The notes below the pieces were generated by a model, which ran no database searches, was not told the origin of the DNA, and was given only the letters and a program-made list of their open reading frames with translations. From an uncultured Paracoccaceae bacterium (GTDB taxonomy: Bacteria; Pseudomonadota; Alphaproteobacteria; Rhodobacterales; Rhodobacteraceae): DNA of 64,000 nucleotides. Positions 23,201 to 32,143 of this stretch are shown one piece after another. The stretch is taken from positions 1 through 64,000 of the forward strand of contig OY288157.1 in assembly GCA_958439195.1 (NCBI GenBank). The letters run 5' to 3'. The position numbers and the translations under genes are program-made. How positions within the stretch are numbered: the first letter of the stretch is position 1; the number at the start of each line of letters is the position of its first letter.

Positions 23201-25573
23201 ATGCGGAACACGACAGAGGCGTTCGAGACGCAGGCGAAGCCAAAGGTGCGTGCGCGTGCCGGGGTGATGCGCCCCGCCTTGATCGCCTTTTTCCTTTCCA
23301 GCGCGGCCATTTCCGGGCCGTTTGCGACACAGGCGCAGGCGCAGAGCTACAGCTTTTCCAGCGTTCAGGTCGAAGGCAACCAGACCATTGAAACCGCGAC
23401 GATCGTTGCCCTTGCCGGAATCGGGCGGGGTGAGACGGTGTCGGCGGCGCGTTTGAACGACGCGTATCAGGGAATCGTGAATTCTGGCCTGTTCCAATCT
23501 GTCGATCTGGTGCCGCAGGGTGGCACGCTGCTGATCCGCGTGGTCGAGAACCCGATGATCAACATCGTGAACTTTGAAGGCAATGCGCGCCTGAAGGATG
23601 AGGAACTGGCCGAGATTGCAAAATCGAAGGGCCGGTTTGTCTATTCGCCGTCGCAGGCCGAAGAGGATGCGGCAAACATCGCCGAAGCCTATCGCCTGCG
23701 CGGCCGGATCGCAGCGACGGTCGAGCCGCGGATCATCCGACGCGATGGCAACCGGGTTGATCTGGTATTCGAAGTGACCGAAGGCAGCGTGGCAGAGATT
23801 GAACGCCTGTCCTTTGTCGGGAACCGTGCGTTCAGCGATCGTCGTTTGCGGCAGGTGCTGGAAACCAAGCAGGCGGGGTTGTTGCGCACGATCATCCAGC
23901 GCGACACCTTTGTTGCCGAGCGGCTGGAGCTGGACAAGCAGTTGCTGCGTGATTTCTATCTGGCGCGTGGCTATGCCGATGTGCAGGTTCTGGATGCCAC
24001 GTCGGATGTCGCCCGCGAACGGGATGCATTCTTTGTGACCATCTCGATCCGTGAGGGGCAGCAGTTCCGTATCGGCAAGATTTCCACCGTGTCTGAGATC
24101 GAAGGGCTGGACCCGGCCGAGTTCGAAGCGGTGCAGCGTATCCGTCCGGGCGAGGTGTGGTCACCGGCGCTGATCGACAACAACATCGCGCGGATGGAAA
24201 ACCTGGCGCTGCGCAAAGGGTTGAACTTTGTCCGCGTCGACCCGCGGATCACCCGCGATGAACGTGGCGGTGTGCTGGACGTGGAATTCGCCGTGGTGCG
24301 GGGCGAACGCATTTTCGTTGAGCGGATCGACATCGAAGGCAACACCACCACGCTGGATCAGGTTGTGCGCCGCCAGTTCCGCACCGTCGAGGGCGACCCG
24401 CTGAACCCGCGCGAGATTCGCCAGTCTGCGGAACGCATCCGGGCCTTGGGGTATTTCGCCGATGCGCAGGTGAATGCCGAACCCGGCAGCAGCGCGGATC
24501 AGGTCGTGGTGAATGTGGATGTCGAGGAACAGCCGACCGGGTCGCTGACTTTTGGCGCAAGCTATGGTGTGGCAAGCGGAATCGGCTTTAACGTCGGGCT
24601 GAGCGAGCAGAATTTCCTGGGTCGCGGTCAGGCGGTTGGTATTTCGCTGACCACCGGCACTGATTCCACCGAGGGCAGTTTTTCGTTCCGCGAACCGGCG
24701 TTCCTGGGGCGTGATGTGGCGTTGAAGTTCGCGGTGTCCTACCGCGAGTCGGACAATGAGAATTCATCGACCTTTGACACGCGGGTGGGGCGTATTTCGC
24801 CCGCGCTGGAGTTTCCGGTGGGCGAGTTGAGCCGGCTGGAAGTGCGTTATGCCTATCAGGACAGCAAGATCAGCAATATCCCGGCCACGTCTTCGCAGAT
24901 CATCCGTCTGGAAGAAGCGCAGGGCGCGGTGGTGACCAGTTCGGTTGGCTATACTTACAGCTATGACAGCCGGATCAGCGGTTTGAACCCCAATGGCGGG
25001 ATCCTGCTGCGCTTTGGTCAGGATTTTGCCGGTCTGGGTGGCGACAGCCAGTATATCCTGACCAGCGCATTGGCGGTGGCCGAAACAAAGGTCCGGCAGG
25101 AAGAGGTCGCGCTGCGCGCGATTTTTGAAGGCGGGATGATCAACAGCCTGGGTGGCACGAACAGCCGGATCACCGAGCGTTTCTTTGGCAACGGCAAGAT
25201 CCGGGGCTTTGAGCCGGGCGGTCTTGGCCCGCGCGAATTGGCTGCTGGCACGACGAACGAGGCGCTTGGCGGTAACATCTTTGCCGTTGCGCGGTTCGAG
25301 GCCGATTTCCCGCTTGGCTTGCCGGAAGAATACGGAATCACGGGCGGCCTGTTCCTGGATGTGGGTTCGGTCTGGAGCCTTGATAACGTGAATGGTGGTC
25401 TGGCCGGGGCCAATATTGTGGATGATTCCATGAACTTGCGGTCATCCATCGGCTTTTCGCTGTTCTGGGACACGCCTGTCGGACCGCTGCGTTTGAACTT
25501 TGCCAAGCCGTTGGTCAAAGAAGCCTATGACGTCGAGCAGGTGTTTGACCTGACGGTGTCGACACAGTTCTGA
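23201..25573 (+). CDS. bamA: outer membrane protein assembly factor BamA
   Basis: A 790-residue Omp85 protein, the core of the BAM complex that inserts beta-barrels into the outer membrane. An extended signal peptide (about 1-48, ending ATQAQAQ) precedes five POTRA domains (about 50-440; first strand YSFSSVQVEGNQ) and a 16-strand barrel ending in the canonical C-terminal aromatic residue (VSTQF). The barrel signature region includes NGKIRGFEPGGLGPRE. The long N-terminal leader with two more basic residues before the hydrophobic core suggests an internal start at MRPALIAFF (residue 23) is also possible. TGATG overlap with the next gene. Confidence 0.96.
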   Translation: MRNTTEAFETQAKPKVRARAGVMRPALIAFFLSSAAISGPFATQAQAQSYSFSSVQVEGNQTIETATIVALAGIGRGETVSAARLNDAYQGIVNSGLFQSVDLVPQGGTLLIRVVENPMINIVNFEGNARLKDEELAEIAKSKGRFVYSPSQAEEDAANIAEAYRLRGRIAATVEPRIIRRDGNRVDLVFEVTEGSVAEIERLSFVGNRAFSDRRLRQVLETKQAGLLRTIIQRDTFVAERLELDKQLLRDFYLARGYADVQVLDATSDVARERDAFFVTISIREGQQFRIGKISTVSEIEGLDPAEFEAVQRIRPGEVWSPALIDNNIARMENLALRKGLNFVRVDPRITRDERGGVLDVEFAVVRGERIFVERIDIEGNTTTLDQVVRRQFRTVEGDPLNPREIRQSAERIRALGYFADAQVNAEPGSSADQVVVNVDVEEQPTGSLTFGASYGVASGIGFNVGLSEQNFLGRGQAVGISLTTGTDSTEGSFSFREPAFLGRDVALKFAVSYRESDNENSSTFDTRVGRISPALEFPVGELSRLEVRYAYQDSKISNIPATSSQIIRLEEAQGAVVTSSVGYTYSYDSRISGLNPNGGILLRFGQDFAGLGGDSQYILTSALAVAETKVRQEEVALRAIFEGGMINSLGGTNSRITERFFGNGKIRGFEPGGLGPRELAAGTTNEALGGNIFAVARFEADFPLGLPEEYGITGGLFLDVGSVWSLDNVNGGLAGANIVDDSMNLRSSIGFSLFWDTPVGPLRLNFAKPLVKEAYDVEQVFDLTVSTQF

Positions 25574-26280
25574 TGGGGCGCCTGCGCGCAGCTTTCGGGC
25601 GGGCAGCAGCGGGTGTTGCGCTGTTGGGTCTTTTTGCGGGGGCTGCGCCGTGGCCCGTCGGGGCGCAGGAAGCAGAGGTGTTGCGGGCGCCGGTTCTTAT
25701 GCTGGACCGTAACAGGCTGTTTTCGGAATCGGCTTTCGGGCGTGCGACAGAGGCAAGGTTTCAGGCCGATAGTCAGGTTCTGGTTGCCGAAAACCTGCGT
25801 CTGGAACAGGCGCTTGAGGCAGAGGAGCGCAATCTGACCGATCAGCGCGCCACGCTGGACGCCGAAGCCTTTCAGGCGCTGGCTGCCGAGTTTGACACAA
25901 AGACTGAGGCGATCCGCGCGGCACAGGATGCGAAATCGCGGGCCATCACGGTAAAGCGCGAAGAAGACCGTCAAAGATTTCTTCAGGCGGCCGTGCCGGT
26001 TTTGGGCGAATTGATGCGCGACAGCGGGGCGGTTGCGATTTTCGACAAGGATATGGTGATCCTGTCGCTGCGCGGCGTAGACATCACGGATGAAGCGATC
26101 CAGTTGATCGACGCGACGCTGGGTGACGGATCGGCGCTGCCTGCTGCGCCCGCGCAGGATGAAGGCCAAGAGGCAGTGCCAGAGCCTGAATCGAATGTAG
26201 AACCGAATGCTGCGCCGGATACGGCGGTTGTGCCGGATGGGGCGGCGGATACGGTGCCGGGTGCCGGCGGAACGCCGTAA
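25573..26280 (+). CDS. OmpH/Skp-like periplasmic chaperone
   Basis: A 235-residue secreted protein: signal peptide (about 1-33, GRAAAGVALLGLFAGAAPW...GAQ) and an OmpH/Skp coiled-coil domain (about 40-165) with the usual VLMLDRNRLFSESAFGRATEA start and long charged helices. The C-terminal about 55 residues are an acidic, proline/alanine-rich tail (AQDEGQEAVPEPESNVEPN) absent from E. coli Skp. It binds unfolded outer-membrane proteins en route to BamA, whose stop codon overlaps this start by one base. Confidence 0.9.
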   Translation: MGRLRAAFGRAAAGVALLGLFAGAAPWPVGAQEAEVLRAPVLMLDRNRLFSESAFGRATEARFQADSQVLVAENLRLEQALEAEERNLTDQRATLDAEAFQALAAEFDTKTEAIRAAQDAKSRAITVKREEDRQRFLQAAVPVLGELMRDSGAVAIFDKDMVILSLRGVDITDEAIQLIDATLGDGSALPAAPAQDEGQEAVPEPESNVEPNAAPDTAVVPDGAADTVPGAGGTP

Positions 26281-26380
26281 GCCGGGGATGCTTGTTTCGG
26301 CCTTTTCAAGTTGCTAGTCACGACCGGGTGTCCCGGTTTTCGCGTTCCCGCCCGGTTCCGCATTCGTGAAGGAGAATTTG

Positions 26381-26842
26381 ATGTCTGATCCCGCCGTCAC
26401 CTTTGCCGACCTGGCGCTGATCCAGCGGATCATTCCGCATCGCTATCCTTTCCTGCTGGTCGACAAGGTCCGCGATATCGTGGTTCCCGAAAGCTGTGTG
26501 GGCATCAAGAATGTCACCATCAACGAACCGCAGTTCACCGGGCATTTTCCCGGCATGCCGATCTTTCCGGGTGTGATGATCATCGAGGCGATGGCCCAGA
26601 CCAGCGGGATTCTGGTGGGGTTGTCGATGGATCTGGTCGACAAGAATGCCAATGTGTTCTTCATGGGCGTCGATGGCGTGAAGTTCCGCCGCAAAGTGGT
26701 GCCGGGCGATGTGCTTGAATTGCATGTCCGTGCGGTGCGGGGCGGCGGCCGGGTCTGGAAATTCGAAGGGCGCGCGATGGTAGAGGGTGAACTGGCCTGT
26801 GAGGCCACCTTCATGGCCATGTTCGACGTGCCGAAGGCGTGA
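26381..26842 (+). CDS. fabZ: (3R)-hydroxyacyl-ACP dehydratase FabZ
   Basis: A 153-residue hot-dog-fold dehydratase of fatty-acid synthesis, also supplying hydroxyacyl-ACP balance for lipid A. Catalytic His55 in TGHFPGMPIFPG and Glu69 in MIIEAMAQTSG are present, and the N-terminal IPHRYPFLLVDKV is typical. ATG 26381 is chosen because GAAGGAG lies 8 nt upstream; the in-frame ATG 26366 would lie inside that site. The stop overlaps the lpxA start. Confidence 0.96.
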   Translation: MSDPAVTFADLALIQRIIPHRYPFLLVDKVRDIVVPESCVGIKNVTINEPQFTGHFPGMPIFPGVMIIEAMAQTSGILVGLSMDLVDKNANVFFMGVDGVKFRRKVVPGDVLELHVRAVRGGGRVWKFEGRAMVEGELACEATFMAMFDVPKA

Positions 26843-27645
26843 TGCAGATGACCATTCACCCTGATGTGCGCATTCACCCGTCATCCGTTGTCGAACCCGG
26901 CGCGGTGGTGGGGGCGGGTTGCGAGATCGGGCCATTCTGCGTGATCGGGGCCGATGTCGTGCTGCATGAGCGGGTGGTGGTGAAAAGCCATGCCGTGGTG
27001 ACGGGCTGCACGGAGATTGGGTCCGACTCGGTCATCTTTCCTTTTGCCACTGTCGGTGAAGTGCCCCAGGACCTGAAATACAAGGGCGAAAAGACGCGGC
27101 TGGTGGTCGGCCAGCGGTGCCGCATCCGCGAAGGCGCGACGCTTAATCTGGGGACAGAGGGCGGCGGCGGCGTGACGACGGTGGGTGATGACGTGCTGAT
27201 CATGACCGGGGCGCATGTCGGCCACGATTCGCATATCGGCGATCGGGTGATCCTGGTTAACAATGTGGCCATCGCCGGGCATTGCGTGCTGGGGGATGAT
27301 GTGATCGTCGGCGGCCTGTCGGGCGTGCATCAATGGGTGCGGATCGGGCGGGGGGCCATCATCGGCGCGGTGACAATGGTGGCGCAGGACGTGATCCCCT
27401 ATGGCCTTGTGCAGGCGCCGCGTGGGGAACTGGACGGCTTGAACCTTGTGGGGCTGAAGCGGCGCGGTGTGGAGCGGGGAGAGATCACCGCGCTGCGGGC
27501 CGCCTATCAGATGCTGGCGCAGGGGGAAGGCACCTTTCTGGACCGGGCGCGCAGATTGGGCGAGGAAACCGACAGTGTGCATGTGCGCGAGGTGACGGAT
27601 TTCATTCTGTCCGCCTCGGACCGATCGTTCCTGACGCCGAAATGA
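26842..27645 (+). CDS. lpxA: UDP-N-acetylglucosamine acyltransferase
   Basis: A 267-residue left-handed beta-helix enzyme, first committed step of lipid A synthesis. Hexapeptide repeats run from about residue 8 to 190 (IHPSSVVEPGAVVGAGCEIG onwards), with the catalytic His in GAHVGHDSHIGD. A C-terminal helical part follows (GVERGEITALRAAYQ). ATG 26842 shares its A with the fabZ stop (TGATG); ATG 26848 would shorten it by two residues. The stop overlaps lpxI (ATGA). Confidence 0.96.
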   Translation: MQMTIHPDVRIHPSSVVEPGAVVGAGCEIGPFCVIGADVVLHERVVVKSHAVVTGCTEIGSDSVIFPFATVGEVPQDLKYKGEKTRLVVGQRCRIREGATLNLGTEGGGGVTTVGDDVLIMTGAHVGHDSHIGDRVILVNNVAIAGHCVLGDDVIVGGLSGVHQWVRIGRGAIIGAVTMVAQDVIPYGLVQAPRGELDGLNLVGLKRRGVERGEITALRAAYQMLAQGEGTFLDRARRLGEETDSVHVREVTDFILSASDRSFLTPK

Positions 27646-28448
27646 GGCGGACTGCGATCATCGCCGGGCGGGGCGCGCTGCCTGCGGCGCTGGTGGCGGC
27701 CTTGGCGGAACGCCCCTTTGTGGCGGCGCTGGAAGGGTTTGACCCTGCCGGGCTGATCCCTGATCTGGCCTTTCGCGTAGAGCGGTTGGTGCCGTTTCTG
27801 CGGCGGCTGGAGGCAGAGGGCGTGGGTCGGGTGTGCTTTGCCGGGGCGGTGGAGCGGCCAAGGCTGGACCCGGCGCTGTTCGATCCGGATACGGCGACGA
27901 TGGTGCCACGGCTGCTTACGGCGATGGCACAGGGTGATGATGCCACGTTGCGCGAAGTTCTGACGATCTTTGAAGAGGCCGGGTTCGCGCTGGCCGGGGT
28001 CGAGGAGATTGCACCTGATCTGGTGCCGGGACCGGGGGTTCTGGCCGGGACTGTCGGCGACCGCGATCAGGCCGATGCCGCGCGGGCGGCTGCCATCGTG
28101 GCGACGCTGGGTGCGGTGGATGTGGGGCAGGGCGCGGTGGTGCAGCAGGGGCTGTGTCTGGCGGTTGAGGCGCTTCCCGGCACCGATGCGATGTTGGCGG
28201 GGGTGGCGGGGTTGCCGCCTGCGTTGCGGCCCGCGGGTGCGCGGGGGGTGTTTTACAAGGCGCCGAAGCCGGGGCAGGATCGTCGCATTGACCTGCCCGC
28301 CCTGGGGCCGGAAACGCTGCGACGCGCGGCGGCGGCAGGTTTGGGCGGGGTAGCGTTTCAGGCGGGCGGGGTGATCTGCCTGGATCTGCCCGGCATGATC
28401 CGCGAGGCCGAGGCGGCGGGCCTGTTCCTGTGGGCACGCGAGGCATGA
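27642..28448 (+). CDS. lpxI: UDP-2,3-diacylglucosamine diphosphatase LpxI
   Basis: A 268-residue protein of the LpxI (DUF1009) family, which hydrolyses UDP-2,3-diacyl-GlcN to lipid X in alphaproteobacteria in place of LpxH. Characteristic segments are TAIIAGRGALPAALVAAL at the N-terminus, DATLREVLTIFEEAGF, VGQGAVVQQGLCLAVEALPGTDAML split across residues 160-185, and KAPKPGQDRRIDLPALG. Position between lpxA and lpxB confirms it. ATGA overlaps at both ends imply translational coupling through the lipid A block. Confidence 0.95.
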   Translation: MRRTAIIAGRGALPAALVAALAERPFVAALEGFDPAGLIPDLAFRVERLVPFLRRLEAEGVGRVCFAGAVERPRLDPALFDPDTATMVPRLLTAMAQGDDATLREVLTIFEEAGFALAGVEEIAPDLVPGPGVLAGTVGDRDQADAARAAAIVATLGAVDVGQGAVVQQGLCLAVEALPGTDAMLAGVAGLPPALRPAGARGVFYKAPKPGQDRRIDLPALGPETLRRAAAAGLGGVAFQAGGVICLDLPGMIREAEAAGLFLWAREA

Positions 28449-29560
28449 AGATATTCCTCGTCGCGGGCGAGCCGTCGGGCGACCGTCTGGGCGCGGCGTT
28501 GATGGCGGGTCTGCGGGAGCTGTCGCCGGGGGTGGAGTTTGCGGGCGTGGCTGGCCCCCTGATGCAGGCGCAGGGGATGGGATCGCTGTTCCCGATGGAG
28601 GAATTGTCGATCATGGGCATCGCAGAGGTGCTGCCCAAATACCGCCATCTGAAACGGCGTATCCGTGAAGTGGCAGAGGCGGTTATTTCCAGTGATGCCG
28701 GGGCGCTTGTCACCATCGATTCCCCCGATTTCGGGCTGCGGGTGGCGGCGCTGGTCAAATCCGCCCGTCCGGGGCTGCGGACTATTCATTATGTGGCGCC
28801 TTCGGTCTGGGCCTGGCGGCCTGGGCGGGCGGCCAAGATGGCGCGGCATATCGATCATGTGCTGGCGCTGCTGCCGTTCGAGCCGCCCTATATGACGGCG
28901 GCGGGGATGACCTGCGATTTCGTCGGGCATCCGGTGGTGGCCGAAGCCTTGGCAACCGATGCGGAACGGGCCGATTTTGCCGGGGATGGTCCGCTGGTTC
29001 TGGCCCTGCCCGGATCGCGGAAGGGAGAGGTCGCCCGACTTGCCCCGGTGTTGGGCGATGTTCTGGCGCGGTTGCAGCATCACCATCCCGCGCTGCGGGT
29101 GGCGCTGCCGACGGTGCCGGGCGTGGCGGATCTGGTGCGCGAAGTGACAGCGGGGTGGGTGGTGCGCCCCTGGATCATCGAAGATGCAGGGCAGAAGCGT
29201 GGGGCATTTGCCACGGCGGATGTGGCGATTGCGGCATCTGGCACCGTGTCGCTGGAACTGGCGGCGAATGCCTGCCCGATGGTGATTGCCTATGACATGA
29301 ACCCGCTGACCCTTTGGTTGATGCGGCGGGCCGCGTTGGTGGATACGGTGACGCTGGTCAATCTGGTGTCGGACACGCGGGTTGTGCCGGAATTTATCGG
29401 GAACCGCTGTCGTGCCGATCTGATTGCCCCGGCGGTCGAGGCGGTGCTGGCCGATCCTTCGGCACAGGATGCCGCGATGCGCCTGACGATGGCGCGGCTG
29501 GGCATGGGGGGGGAACCACCCGGTCTGCGCGCCGCGCGGTCGGTGTTGGGGGTTTTGTAG
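28445..29560 (+). CDS. lpxB: lipid A disaccharide synthase
   Basis: A 371-residue GT19 glycosyltransferase condensing lipid X with UDP-diacyl-GlcN. It begins MKIFLVAGEPSGDRLGAALM, and includes SIMGIAEVLPKYRHLKRRI, YVAPSVWAWRPGRA, and the C-terminal SGTVSLELAANACPMV with the conserved glutamate. ATG 28445 overlaps the lpxI stop (ATGA). Last gene of the envelope cluster; followed by two hairpins and then the convergent mnmA. Confidence 0.96.
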   Translation: MKIFLVAGEPSGDRLGAALMAGLRELSPGVEFAGVAGPLMQAQGMGSLFPMEELSIMGIAEVLPKYRHLKRRIREVAEAVISSDAGALVTIDSPDFGLRVAALVKSARPGLRTIHYVAPSVWAWRPGRAAKMARHIDHVLALLPFEPPYMTAAGMTCDFVGHPVVAEALATDAERADFAGDGPLVLALPGSRKGEVARLAPVLGDVLARLQHHHPALRVALPTVPGVADLVREVTAGWVVRPWIIEDAGQKRGAFATADVAIAASGTVSLELAANACPMVIAYDMNPLTLWLMRRAALVDTVTLVNLVSDTRVVPEFIGNRCRADLIAPAVEAVLADPSAQDAAMRLTMARLGMGGEPPGLRAARSVLGVL

Positions 29561-29573
29561 GCGGGCGTCTGTC

Positions 29574-29605
29574 GCACCAAGATGTCTTTGAAATAATCTT
29601 GGTGC
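29574..29605. terminator. hairpin behind lpxB
   Basis: GCACCAAGAT (29574-29583) pairs perfectly with ATCTTGGTGC (29596-29605) around a 12-base loop. No T-run follows. Its CAAGAT/ATCTTG core resembles the CCAAGATGAAG tail of the dispersed repeat. It lies 13 bp behind the lpxB stop. Confidence 0.6.
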
Positions 29606-29648
29606 AGGTTGCACGGACATTTTCCATGGGAGGATTTCCGTGGGGGCG

Positions 29649-29679
29649 GCCTGAAATGTTTCGGTGAAAAATTTCAGGC
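29649..29679. repeat. hairpin between lpxB and mnmA
   Basis: GCCTGAAAT/ATTTCAGGC, a perfect 9-bp stem, with an inner TTTC-GGT-GAAA stem inside its loop. It lies about 22 bp behind the mnmA stop (minus strand) and could be the 3' structure of that gene. Similar in style to the A/T-rich palindromes at 4144 and 8321. Confidence 0.55.
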
Positions 29680-29701
29680 TGTTCGGGTCAGGCTGGTCGG
29701 G

Positions 29702-30847
29702 TCAGGCTGGGCGCCCTTTCCAGATCCAGCCGCCGCCAAACACGCGGGTGCCTTCGGGCGCGTAGAATACGCAGGCCTGGCCGGGGCTGACGCCGTCTTC
29801 GGGGGCCAACAGCTCGACCTCGGCCTCGGTGTCCGACAGGGGCCGGATCACCGCCGGGCGGGGTGGGCGGGTCGAGCGGACCTTGACGTTCAGATGCCAT
29901 TCCGCCCGGCTGGACAGCGGTGCATCGCCCAGCCAGTTTATTTCGCGCAAGGGAATGGTGCGCGTTGACAGCGCCTCTTTCGGCCCGACGATCACGTGGC
30001 GGGTTTCAGGATTCAATCGGACCACGTAGAGCGGGTCTTCCAGACCGCCAATGCCCAGCCCCTTGCGTTGACCGATCGTGTAATGGATCACGCCGCGATG
30101 TTGGCCCAGAATGTTGCCGGCCAGATCGACGATGTCACCGGGATCGGCCGCGCCGGGGCGCAGTTTTTCGATCACGGCGGCGTAATTGCCGTTGGGCACA
30201 AAGCAGATGTCCTGACTGTCGGGCTTGTCGGCCACCGGCAGGCCGTAGCGCGCGGCAAGGGCGCGGGTTTCCGCCTTTGAGGCCAGCTGGCCCAAGGGGA
30301 ACCGCAGAAAGGAAAGTTGCTCTGCCGTGGTGGAGAACAGGAAATAGCTTTGATCGCGGTTCGGATCGGTGGCCATGTGGAGTTCTGGCCCCAACGCGCC
30401 CATCTGGCGTTGGATGTAGTGGCCGGTTGCCATGCAATCGGCATCCAGATCCTTGGCGGTGGCCAGCAGATCCTTGAATTTCACCCGTTCGTTGCAGCGG
30501 ATGCAGGGCACCGGGGTGGCCCCGGCCAGGTAGGCATCGGCGAATTCTTCGATCACCGCTTCGCGGAAAGTGTTTTCATAATCCAGCACATAATGGGGGA
30601 AGCCCATGGTTTCCGCGACGCGGCGGGCATCGTGGATATCGCGCCCGGCGCAGCAGGCGCCCTTTTTGGCCAGCGCCGCGCCATGATCGTATAGCTGAAG
30701 GGTGACGCCCACGACATCATAGCCCTGTTCGGCAAGCACCGCCGCCACGACCGAGGAATCGACACCACCCGACATGGCCACGACCACGCGGGTATCGGCA
30801 GGGGCCTTGGGCAGACCCAGTGAGTTGAGCGGTTGATCAAGCGGCAT
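29702..30847 (-). CDS. mnmA: tRNA-specific 2-thiouridylase
   Basis: A 381-residue enzyme making s2U34 in tRNA-Lys, -Glu and -Gln. The PP-loop is AMSGGVDSSVV (25-34 region), the catalytic cysteines correspond to Cys118 (PCIRCNERVKF) and Cys215 (SQDICFVPNG), and the C-terminal beta-barrel contains HYTIGQRKGLGI. The start is ATG 30847 (MPLDQPLNSLG); the open frame extends much further upstream, but into the sciP/ctrA region and without coding character. It diverges from sciP with 138 bp between. Confidence 0.96.
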   Translation of the reverse strand: MPLDQPLNSLGLPKAPADTRVVVAMSGGVDSSVVAAVLAEQGYDVVGVTLQLYDHGAALAKKGACCAGRDIHDARRVAETMGFPHYVLDYENTFREAVIEEFADAYLAGATPVPCIRCNERVKFKDLLATAKDLDADCMATGHYIQRQMGALGPELHMATDPNRDQSYFLFSTTAEQLSFLRFPLGQLASKAETRALAARYGLPVADKPDSQDICFVPNGNYAAVIEKLRPGAADPGDIVDLAGNILGQHRGVIHYTIGQRKGLGIGGLEDPLYVVRLNPETRHVIVGPKEALSTRTIPLREINWLGDAPLSSRAEWHLNVKVRSTRPPRPAVIRPLSDTEAEVELLAPEDGVSPGQACVFYAPEGTRVFGGGWIWKGRPA

Positions 30848-30985
30848 GGGGCGGACTTTCGCGGCGGCAAGGGTGTTGCCATACAGGAAAACGGGGCACG
30901 GACACAAGAGATGGTGGGGAAACGGGCGTTCAGCAAGGATTAAGGAACTGGCGCGATAGTGGGGGCGAAGTGAAGGAGGCTTGCC

Positions 30986-31264
30986 ATGTATATCAAGCGT
31001 GTTTCCGGCCCGCGCCACGTGACCTTGCCGGATGGAACCATTCTGACGCGGGCCGATCTTCCGCCTGCGGACACTTGCCGCTGGGTGGCCCGGCGCAAGG
31101 CCGTGGTGGTGCAGGCGGTGACCCACGGGCTTATCGACCGGGAAGAGGCGCTGGAACGCTATGCCCTGACAGATGAGGAATTCGGTCTGTGGGAAGCTGC
31201 CATCCGCAGCCACGGTGCGGCCGCGCTGCGTGTGACCAAGATCCAGCATTATCGTCAATTTTAA
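30986..31264 (+). CDS. sciP: CtrA inhibitor SciP (DUF1153)
   Basis: A 92-residue small helix-turn-helix protein of the DUF1153 family. In Caulobacter, SciP binds CtrA-activated promoters and prevents CtrA from recruiting RNA polymerase, so it shapes cell-cycle transcription. Typical segments are GPRHVTLPDGTILTRADLPP, TCRWVARRKAVVVQAV and YALTDEEFGLWEAAI with a C-terminal RVTKIQHYRQF. It lies immediately upstream of ctrA on the same strand. AAGGAGG is 8 nt before ATG 30986. A TTAA half-site (30949-30952, in GGATTAAGG) upstream might be a CtrA contact. Confidence 0.93.
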   Translation: MYIKRVSGPRHVTLPDGTILTRADLPPADTCRWVARRKAVVVQAVTHGLIDREEALERYALTDEEFGLWEAAIRSHGAAALRVTKIQHYRQF

Positions 31265-31265
31265 G

Positions 31266-31296
31266 TTGTCTTTGCTGCAAATGCTGCCATTATAAT
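31266..31296 (+). promoter_or_regulatory. candidate ctrA promoter
   Basis: TTGTCT (31266-31271), a 19-base spacer and a consensus TATAAT (31291-31296). A TTAA-N7-TTGC sequence (31261-31275) overlaps the -35 and is half of a CtrA box; another TTAA is at 31303-31306. Neither is a full TTAA-N7-TTAA. The spacer is slightly long. Confidence 0.5.
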
Positions 31297-31354
31297 CATT
31301 GTTTAACGAGTGGTCTGCAAAGTCGTTCCAATGCGACCTTACGGAGTGTAAAGA

Positions 31355-32074
31355 ATGCGAGTACTTCTGGTAGAAGACGATCCCGCGACGTCGCGGAGCA
31401 TCGAGTTGATGCTGACACATGCCAATCTGAACGTCTATTGCACCGATCTGGGCGAAGACGGGATCGATCTGGCGAAACTTTATGATTACGACCTGATCCT
31501 GCTGGACCTGAACCTTCCCGATATGAGCGGGCATGAGGTTTTGCGCCAGCTGCGCCTAGCCCGGATCGAAACGCCGATCCTGATCCTGTCGGGGTCTGAT
31601 GATACCGATAGCAAGATCCGCGGTTTCGGCTTTGGCGCGGATGACTATATGACCAAACCCTTCCATCGGGAGGAGTTGATTGCGCGGATTCACGCGATCA
31701 TCCGCAGGTCCAAGGGGCATTCGCAATCCATCATCCGCACCGGACAGGTGAATGTGAATCTGGATGCGAAATCGGTCGATGTGGGTGGCAAGAGCGTGCA
31801 TCTGACAGGGAAAGAGTACCAGATTCTGGAACTTCTGTCGCTGCGCAAAGGCACGACCCTGACCAAGGAAATGTTCCTGAACCATCTGTATGGGGGCATG
31901 GACGAGCCGGAGTTGAAAATCATCGACGTCTTTATCTGCAAGCTGCGCAAGAAGCTGGCCGAGGCGACGGCGGGCGACAATTACATCGAAACGGTCTGGG
32001 GCCGGGGCTATGTGATGCGCGATCCGGTGCCGGAAGTGGCGCATCGCCGCGTGGCCATTGCGGCCGCCAGTTGA
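31355..32074 (+). CDS. ctrA: cell-cycle response regulator CtrA
   Basis: A 239-residue OmpR-family response regulator. The receiver domain (1-115) has the acidic pair EDD (7-9), phospho-acceptor Asp51 in LILLDLNLPDM, and KPF with the conserved Lys near 104. The winged-helix DNA-binding domain (about 125-228) includes SVHLTGKEYQILELLSLRKG and CKLRKKLAEATAG ... TVWGRGYVM. CtrA is a master regulator of motility, gene-transfer-agent production and division functions in Rhodobacterales; the identity is unambiguous from the receiver and GKEYQILELL motif. The short A-rich C-terminus (HRRVAIAAAS) resembles the CtrA degradation tag region in having a small hydrophobic end. Confidence 0.97.
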   Translation: MRVLLVEDDPATSRSIELMLTHANLNVYCTDLGEDGIDLAKLYDYDLILLDLNLPDMSGHEVLRQLRLARIETPILILSGSDDTDSKIRGFGFGADDYMTKPFHREELIARIHAIIRRSKGHSQSIIRTGQVNVNLDAKSVDVGGKSVHLTGKEYQILELLSLRKGTTLTKEMFLNHLYGGMDEPELKIIDVFICKLRKKLAEATAGDNYIETVWGRGYVMRDPVPEVAHRRVAIAAAS

Positions 32075-32100
32075 TCGGCTGAGGCTGGACTGTCCTGTGG

Positions 32101-32125
32101 TCGCCCCCTAAACCTTTGGGGGCGA
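32101..32125 (+). terminator. hairpin behind ctrA
   Basis: TCGCCCCC (32101-32108) pairs perfectly with GGGGGCGA (32118-32125) around a 9-base loop, 26 bp behind the ctrA stop and 18 bp before ligA. There is no T-run, so termination may be partial. Confidence 0.6.
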
Positions 32126-32143
32126 TCATGGGGGGCCGGTGCG

